Source of the DNA: Mycobacteriales bacterium
Lineage (GTDB): Bacteria > Actinomycetota > Actinomycetes > BP-191
Reading direction: 5' to 3'
DNA: 42,256 bases
NCBI GenBank assembly: GCA_035714365.1
Contig: DASTMB010000012.1
Span: 1-42,256, forward strand
In this document: in pieces, positions 37,732-42,256 of the stretch
Layout of the letters: every line of letters begins with the position of its first letter
Position numbering within the stretch: position 1 is the stretch's first letter
The notes under the pieces: generated by a model
The model's input: only the letters and a program-made list of their open reading frames with translations
What the model was told of the DNA's origin: nothing
Database searches by the model: none
Program-made: the position numbers and the translations under genes

Positions 37732-39252
37732 GTGAGCAGCCAGCTCGTGACGGGCGAGGCGGTCGCGCTCGACCTGCGCCCCGCCCGCCTGCCGTCCCGC
37801 GTGCTCGCGGCCGTCATCGACCTCGCCATCGAGTTCTTCGTGCTCAGCGTGCTGCTCCAGCTCGTCACCGCCGTCGCGCTCATCGACGAGGAGTTCGCGC
37901 TCGCGCTGACGATCGTGCTCGTCGCGGCGTTCGTGGTCGGCTACCCGGTGGCGTTCGAGACGCTGTGGCGCGGCCTCACGCCCGGCAAGGCCGCCATGGG
38001 CATCCGCGTCGTCCGCGACGACGGCGGGCCGATCCGGTTCCGGCACGCGCTGTCGCGCGCGCTGCTCAACATCGTCGAACGCCCGGGCGTGACGTTCGGC
38101 TCGGCCGCCGTCATCGCGTCGTTGCTGTCCCGGCGCGGCAAGCGGCTCGGCGACCTCGTCGCGGGGACGTTCGTGCTCCAGGAGCGGGTGCCCCGCCAGC
38201 ACTTCGCGCCGGCGTACATGCCGATGCCGCTCGCCGGCTGGGCGCAGACGCTCGACCTGTCCCGGCTGCCCGACGACCTCGCGCTCGCCGTCCGCGGCTT
38301 CATCGGCCGGTCGCAGCAGCTCCGCCCCGAGGCGCGCGAACGCCTCGGCGGTGAGCTCGCCGCCGCCGTCGCGTCGTACGTCACCCCGCCGCCCCCGCCC
38401 GGCACGCCCGGGTGGGCGTACCTCTCCGCCGTCGTCGCCGAACGCCGCCGCCGCGACGAGGCCCGCATGCCCGCGACGTACCAGGGCTGGGGCGGCGCCC
38501 AGGGCGGCCCGCCGCAGGGCGGCCCGCACGGTGCGTGGCAGGGCGGCCCGCACGGCGGGCAGTGGGGTGCCGGCGGGTGGCCGCCCGGCGCCGCGCCGCC
38601 CGGTTCCGTGCCACCTGGCGCCGCGCCGCCGCGTGCTCCCGCCCAGCCCGCGCTCGCCGGCCCGCCGCCCGGCTGGGGCGACCCGCCGGGCACCGTGCCG
38701 CCGTGGGGCAGCCGGCGTACCGGCCCGCCACCCCGGCCGGATGCTCCCCCGCCGCCCGGCTGGGAGAACGCCCCCGCCGGCGCCCGCTCCCCCGCCCGCG
38801 ACGCCTCCGGCGCTCCCGACGCCGCCGGCGCAGGCGGCGTTCCCGGCGCCCCCGGCGGTCTCCCCGCCGCGCCGCCCGGGGCGCCGTCGCCGTGGCAGCC
38901 CGGCGCGCCGTCTCCCGGCTGGGGCGGGGCGCCGCGCGACCCGCGCTGGGGCGCCTCCGCGCCGCCTACCGGCGCGCCGCCACCGGTCGGCCCGCCGCCG
39001 CCCGTCGCCGCGCCGCCGGAGGTGCCCACGCCGCCGCGCGTCCCGGCCGCGCCGTCCCCGCAGTGGGGCCCGCCGCCCGTGCCCGCCTCGCCGCCGCCGC
39101 GCACCCCCGCCGACGCCGCGCCCGCCAGCTCCGCGCCCGCCGGCAGCGCGCCCGCCGGCGGCGGCGCCGCGCCGGCCGCCGCTGTCGACCCCGCGCGCGA
39201 CGAGTCGCCGCCCGCCGCGCCGCCCGACGGCCCGTTCGCCGCCCCCGCCTGA
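37732..39252 (+). CDS. RDD-domain membrane protein with a long Pro/Gly-rich tail
   Basis: GTG 37732 is chosen because GGGAGG ends 5 nt before it; an upstream ATG at 37678 has no such site. The N-terminal RDD domain shows LPSRVLAAVIDLAIEFF, with Arg-x-x-x-x-x-x-Asp in the first helix, then FETLWRGLTPGKAAMGIRVV and SRRGKRLGDLVAGTFVLQER. From about residue 235 to 506 the protein is a disordered Pro/Gly/Ala/Trp-rich cytosolic tail (GGPPQGGPHG, PPPGWGDPPG). RDD proteins are poorly characterised; some promote Na+/H+ exchange. The gene is divergent from the SpoIIM-family gene and ends at a strong hairpin. Confidence 0.9.
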   Translation: MSSQLVTGEAVALDLRPARLPSRVLAAVIDLAIEFFVLSVLLQLVTAVALIDEEFALALTIVLVAAFVVGYPVAFETLWRGLTPGKAAMGIRVVRDDGGPIRFRHALSRALLNIVERPGVTFGSAAVIASLLSRRGKRLGDLVAGTFVLQERVPRQHFAPAYMPMPLAGWAQTLDLSRLPDDLALAVRGFIGRSQQLRPEARERLGGELAAAVASYVTPPPPPGTPGWAYLSAVVAERRRRDEARMPATYQGWGGAQGGPPQGGPHGAWQGGPHGGQWGAGGWPPGAAPPGSVPPGAAPPRAPAQPALAGPPPGWGDPPGTVPPWGSRRTGPPPRPDAPPPPGWENAPAGARSPARDASGAPDAAGAGGVPGAPGGLPAAPPGAPSPWQPGAPSPGWGGAPRDPRWGASAPPTGAPPPVGPPPPVAAPPEVPTPPRVPAAPSPQWGPPPVPASPPPRTPADAAPASSAPAGSAPAGGGAAPAAAVDPARDESPPAAPPDGPFAAPA

Positions 39253-39254
39253 CC

Positions 39255-39312
39255 CCGTTCCGGGCGCTTCCGGGAAGCGCCTCCCGCACACCGGAGGCGC
39301 GGAACGCTTCCC
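39255..39312. terminator. Nested, mutually exclusive hairpins between convergent genes
   Basis: GGCGCTTCC-G-GGAAGCGCC (39263-39281) can fold alone. Alternatively GGGAAGCG (39272-39279) pairs with CGCTTCCC (39305-39312), enclosing GCGCCTCC/GGAGGCGC (39277-39284 with 39293-39300). The region lies between the RDD stop (39252) and the stop of the convergent small basic gene (39325), so it probably terminates both. Confidence 0.65.
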
Positions 39313-39324
39313 GAACGCCGCCCG

Positions 39325-39657
39325 CTACTTCTTGTTGCGGTCGACCGCCTTCTCCAGCTCGGCCTTGTTCATCGACGAACGCCCCTCGACGTTCATCCGC
39401 TTCGCCTCGTCGTAGAGCTGCGCCTTGGTCCGGCCGGCCTCGCCGCTGTGCGAACGCAGCCCGCCCCGGCGCGACGACGACATGTCCTCGCGGGAGAGCC
39501 GCGACGGCTCCTTCGCCTCGCCGGCCTGCGCGCGCTCCTTGTTCACGGTGCGCGCCGCGATCTCCTCGGCCTTGTCCTCGGACTTGCCGCGGTCGAGCAG
39601 CCCGTCCTTGATGTGCTCGTACTGGCGCTCCCGCTTCGCGCTCCACGCCTTCGGCAT
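39325..39657 (-). CDS. Small basic protein with a Rho_N/SAP-like C-terminus
   Basis: A 110-residue cytosolic protein from ATG 39657, with GGAGGA upstream. The N-terminal half (MPKAWSAKRERQYEHIKDGL, then GKSEDKAEEIAARTVNKERA) is a widespread actinobacterial module, often labelled plasmid stabilisation protein without functional evidence. The C-terminal helices TKAQLYDEAKRMNVEGRSSM and NKAELEKAV resemble the Rho termination factor N-terminal/SAP-like domain, which binds nucleic acid. A nucleic-acid-binding role is therefore plausible but unproven. Confidence 0.85.
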   Translation of the reverse strand: MPKAWSAKRERQYEHIKDGLLDRGKSEDKAEEIAARTVNKERAQAGEAKEPSRLSREDMSSSRRGGLRSHSGEAGRTKAQLYDEAKRMNVEGRSSMNKAELEKAVDRNKK

Positions 39658-39757
39658 CGCCGGCTCCTCCCGCTACGGATTACCGCCGGAGGGCGTACCC
39701 GAGGAAGATCACGGGCACACCGCACCAGCCCGCCCCGCCCGCACGGAGGAGACCGCC

Positions 39758-39946
39758 ATGACCGAGACGAACGCCCCCGAGCCCGTCGACCTGGGGACCG
39801 AGACGCCGGAGGCGGACGCCGTCGAGCAGGCGCAGGGCGACGAGGTCGAGGCGACGCCGCGCACCGTGCGTTCCATCGCCGACGACGTGCCGGAGGCGGA
39901 CGCGCTGGAGCAGGCGTACGAGGTCGCGCTGGACGACGACTACTGA
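39758..39946 (+). CDS. Tiny acidic protein with an internal repeat
   Basis: 62 residues from ATG 39758, with GGAGGA 7 nt upstream. It is strongly acidic, without a signal peptide or membrane helix, and contains the segment PEADAVEQA (middle) repeated as PEADALEQA (C-terminal half), ending EVALDDDY. I do not recognise a characterised family. It is divergent from the small basic protein gene and overlaps the next, convergent gene by 7 bp at its 3' end. The good ribosome-binding site and the repeat support a real gene. Confidence 0.75.
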   Translation: MTETNAPEPVDLGTETPEADAVEQAQGDEVEATPRTVRSIADDVPEADALEQAYEVALDDDY

Positions 39947-40992
39947 GCGTCGGCGGCGCCCGCGCGGGGCGCCAGCTCGTCCAGCGCGGCGACGGCCGTG
40001 GCTACCGCGAGCACCGCGATGAGCGCGCCGGGCAGCCCGCGCAGCTCCAGCCCGGCGAAGCCGGCGGCGACCGTGAGGAACGGCCCGAGCCGCATCGTGG
40101 CGTTCTCCAGCCGCGGCTGGAGGACGAGGTCCTCGAACACCTGGTACGCCAGGAACACCAGCGTCAGCACGACCGCCCTACCGGGTGACGCGCCGAGCGC
40201 GAGCAGCACGATCGGCGCCGCGCCGACGACCGCGCCGACGACGGGCACCAGGTCCCACAGCCCGACCCACAACGCCAGCGGCGCCGCGCCGGGCACGCCG
40301 GCGACGGTCGCGGCGGCGTACGCGACGGCGGCGGCCAGCAGCCCGATGAGCAGCGAGCCGCGGGCGTAGCCGAACGCCCGCTCGTACGCGACCGCGCCGA
40401 CGCGCGCGACCCGCTTGCGGCGGCGTTCGTCGCCGAGCTGCCGCACGCCGGCGCTGGCGATCTTCCGGCCGTGGGAGAGCAGGAACAGCGTCAGCACGCT
40501 GGTCGTGAGGAACGCCACGCCGCGCGTCGCGGCCGCCCGGAACGCCTCGGCGGCGGTGCCGCCGCGCAGCCGGTTCGGCAGGTCGTCGACGAACTCCGTC
40601 GTCCGCTCCTTCACCCGCATCGTCCGCGCGGTGTCGCCGAAGCGCTCGCTCGCCTCCAGCCGTTCCGCGGCGGCGGGGGTCGCCTCGCGCAGCCGCTTCA
40701 TGCCGGCCTGCACGTCGTCGACGACGCGGTACGTCACGAAGCCGGTGATCAGCAGCGCCCCGAACGCCACCAGCAGCACCGCCCGCCCGCGCGGCATGCC
40801 GCGCTGCGCGAGCCGGCGCACCGGCCCGTCGAGCAGCCCGGCGACGGTCGCGGCGACCAGCATCCAGCCGATGACCCGCCCGGCCGCGGACACCATGCGC
40901 AGCAGCACGAGCGTGAGGCCGACGAGCGCGACGAACGCCGCCACGGAACGGTTGCTGACACGCAGCCGCTCGGGCCGTTCCGCCGCCGCCAT
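39940..40992 (-). CDS. AI-2E family transporter, copy 1
   Basis: A 350-residue multipass membrane protein of the AI-2E (TqsA/PerM) family. It has an N-terminal pair of helices (AAFVALVGLTLVLLRMVS, VIGWMLVAATVAGLL), a long soluble segment (DVQAGMKRLREATPAAAERL) and the family's conserved C-terminal region (LWDLVPVVGAVVGAAPIVLL, FLAYQVFEDLVLQPRL). Members are proposed to export autoinducer-2 or act as antiporters; the substrate here is unknown. ATG 40992 lies 6 nt after a TACGGT box, predicting a leaderless mRNA, whereas the upstream in-frame extension to 41031 would run into the divergent gene. Confidence 0.88.
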   Translation of the reverse strand: MAAAERPERLRVSNRSVAAFVALVGLTLVLLRMVSAAGRVIGWMLVAATVAGLLDGPVRRLAQRGMPRGRAVLLVAFGALLITGFVTYRVVDDVQAGMKRLREATPAAAERLEASERFGDTARTMRVKERTTEFVDDLPNRLRGGTAAEAFRAAATRGVAFLTTSVLTLFLLSHGRKIASAGVRQLGDERRRKRVARVGAVAYERAFGYARGSLLIGLLAAAVAYAAATVAGVPGAAPLALWVGLWDLVPVVGAVVGAAPIVLLALGASPGRAVVLTLVFLAYQVFEDLVLQPRLENATMRLGPFLTVAAGFAGLELRGLPGALIAVLAVATAVAALDELAPRAGAADAQ

Positions 40993-40997
40993 GCGGC

Positions 40998-41004
40998 TAC
41001 CGTA
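40998..41004. promoter_or_regulatory. Symmetric divergent leaderless promoter
   Basis: The 7-bp TACCGTA holds TACCGT on the plus strand (40998-41003) and TACGGT on the minus strand (41004-40999), both fitting TANNNT. Each is followed by exactly 6 nt before an ATG (41010 on plus, 40992 on minus), the spacing expected when transcription starts at the A of the start codon. The whole divergent intergenic region is only 17 bp and neither gene has room for a ribosome-binding site. Confidence 0.65.
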
Positions 41005-41009
41005 GCGGC

Positions 41010-42221
41010 ATGCCGAGCCGGGGCCGAGCACCTCAACCGCCGGTCGTGACGCGCCGGGTCGACCTCGACGTGCGCACGATGCTCGCGTTCTGCGGCTGCT
41101 TCGTCGCGCTGGTCGCGGTCACCGCCGCCGTCCGCGGCGCGCCGCGCACGATGACCGCGCTCGCCGTCGGCGGGCTGCTCGCGCTGTCGCTGAACCCGCT
41201 CGTGGAGACGGTGCAACGCCGCGCCCGCAGCGGCCGCGCGGCCGCCGTGGCGGCGGTGTTCGCGGCGTTCGCCGTCGTCGCCACCGCGCTCGCGGTGGTC
41301 CTCGTGCCGCCGGCGGTGAGCCAGGCGAAGCACCTCCAGGAGGACCTGCCGCGGGTGGTCCACCAGCTCGGCGACCTGCCGTTCGTCGGGCACCGGCTCA
41401 CCGAGGCGGGCGTGCCCGACAAGGTGCTGCACGCGATCCGCACCGTGCCGGACCGGCTCTCCGGCGACCTGTCGCCGCTCGCGGGGGTGGCGAGGTCGGC
41501 GGCGAGCGGGTTCGTCGCCGCGTCGATCGTGCTGCTGTTCGCGGTGACGCTGCTCGTCGACGGGCCGCGGCTCGTCGCGCAGGCGAGCCGCCTCGTGCCG
41601 GGCGAGCGCCGCCCGACCGTCGAGCGGGTCGGCCGCCTCATGTACGCCGCCGTCGGCCGCTACGTCACCGGCTCCATCACCGTCGCGCTCGTCGCCGGCC
41701 TCGCGACGCTCGTCGCCGGGCTGGTGCTGCGCGTGCCGCTGACGCCGTTGCTGGCCGCGAACGTCATGGTGTTCGACCTGGTGCCGCAGATCGGCGGCGC
41801 GGCGGGCGGGCTGCCGTTCGTCGCGATGGGCTTCACCCACAGCGCGCTGACGGGCGTCCTCTGCGCGGTGTTCTTCATGCTCTACCTGCAGTTCGAGAAC
41901 AACATCCTCTCGCCGCTCGTCGTCGGCCAGGCCGTCAAGCTCAGCCCGCCGGCGACGATGGCCGCCGCGCTGATCGGCGTCGCCGCGGGCGGGGTCGTCG
42001 GCGCGCTGTGCGCGGTGCCGTTCGTCGGCGCGATGAAGATCGTCTACCTCGAGCTCTGGGGCACCCCGACCGAGCAGCACCACGCCGAGGAACGCCCGCC
42101 GCTGCTGTCGCGACTGACCCGCGTGTTCCGCCGCCGCCCGGCGCCGGCCGAGCAGCGCCGCCAGCCCGGCGACGTGGACGCGGACGTCGAGGAGGGGCCG
42201 GGCGGTGGGGGACGCGACTAA
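41010..42221 (+). CDS. AI-2E family transporter, copy 2
   Basis: A 403-residue paralog of the divergent neighbour. It has N-terminal helices (MLAFCGCFVALVAVTAAV, TMTALAVGGLLALSLNPLVE), the central soluble region (VSQAKHLQEDLPRVVHQLGDL), and the conserved C-terminal block (PLLAANVMVFDLVPQIGGAAGG, LYLQFENNILSPLVVGQAV). The tail is basic then acidic (RVFRRRPAPAEQ, DVDADVEEGPGGGG). The stop TAA lies inside the core of the terminal hairpin. Pairwise identity to copy 1 looks low, so duplication is old or the two were acquired separately. Confidence 0.9.
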   Translation: MPSRGRAPQPPVVTRRVDLDVRTMLAFCGCFVALVAVTAAVRGAPRTMTALAVGGLLALSLNPLVETVQRRARSGRAAAVAAVFAAFAVVATALAVVLVPPAVSQAKHLQEDLPRVVHQLGDLPFVGHRLTEAGVPDKVLHAIRTVPDRLSGDLSPLAGVARSAASGFVAASIVLLFAVTLLVDGPRLVAQASRLVPGERRPTVERVGRLMYAAVGRYVTGSITVALVAGLATLVAGLVLRVPLTPLLAANVMVFDLVPQIGGAAGGLPFVAMGFTHSALTGVLCAVFFMLYLQFENNILSPLVVGQAVKLSPPATMAAALIGVAAGGVVGALCAVPFVGAMKIVYLELWGTPTEQHHAEERPPLLSRLTRVFRRRPAPAEQRRQPGDVDADVEEGPGGGGRD

Positions 42222-42256
42222 GGGAGCGCAGCGGAACTAGCGTCCCCCACCGCCCG
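42199..42256 (+). terminator. Hairpin overlapping the stop of AI-2E copy 2, same apical core as at 36533
   Basis: A perfect 16-bp stem pairs 42199-42214 with 42241-42256 at the window edge. The 26-nt apical core begins CGACTAAGGGAGCG and ends CGGAACTAG. It contains the TAA stop of the transporter gene at 42219-42221. The core matches the minus-strand core of the 36533-36604 hairpin, while the stem sequences are unrelated. Confidence 0.7.

Overview
The window is very GC-rich chromosomal DNA (my impression is above 70% G+C, apart from a visibly poorer patch around 14.85-16.26 kb). It carries the mtrA-mtrB-lpqB-comF order, a DUF4129/DUF4350/MoxR/DUF58 cluster, and many GTG starts with 4-nt ATGA/GTGA gene overlaps. 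These are typical of a high-GC actinomycete (Actinomycetota). I cannot name the order or genus. I saw no tRNA, rRNA, CRISPR array or insertion sequence.

Layout. (1) 1-5150, minus strand: mtrA, mtrB, lpqB and a ComF-family gene that leaves the window, i.e. the conserved MtrAB-LpqB cell-envelope signalling operon. (2) 5389-7212: a small secreted protein (+) converging on mtnA (-, methionine salvage). (3) 7259-12440, plus strand: a tightly coupled membrane cluster (Pro/Gly-rich multipass protein, DUF4129, DUF4350, MoxR ATPase, DUF58). (4) 12452-14608: a bifunctional class A penicillin-binding protein (-). (5) 14853-26681, minus strand: a secreted RHS/YD-repeat polymorphic toxin locus, with a roughly 3,480-residue toxin gene broken by one apparent -1 frameshift, an ATGA-coupled presumptive immunity gene, and a lower-GC tail of small orphan genes and a remnant. 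(6) 26843-36402, minus strand: one eight-gene operon whose every junction overlaps by 1-4 nt (branched-chain-type ABC importer, PucR-type regulator, acyl-CoA synthetase, alpha/beta hydrolase, exported lipase-like hydrolase). It looks like an uptake and activation module for an ester-derived carboxylic acid. (7) 36614-39252: divergent SpoIIM/DUF95 and RDD membrane genes, which in Mycobacterium directly follow the DUF58 gene but are here separated from it by about 24 kb. (8) 39325-42221: a basic Rho_N-like protein, a tiny acidic protein, and two divergent AI-2E-family transporter paralogs.

Main points for a second look: the RHS toxin with its frameshift and coupled immunity gene; a pair of hairpins at 36.53 and 42.20 kb that share the same apical core on unrelated, perfectly compensated stems; a 17-bp divergent promoter between the AI-2E paralogs with overlapping symmetric -10 boxes predicting leaderless transcripts both ways; the eight-gene uptake/acyl-activation operon; and a probable non-AUG (CTG) start for mtrB.
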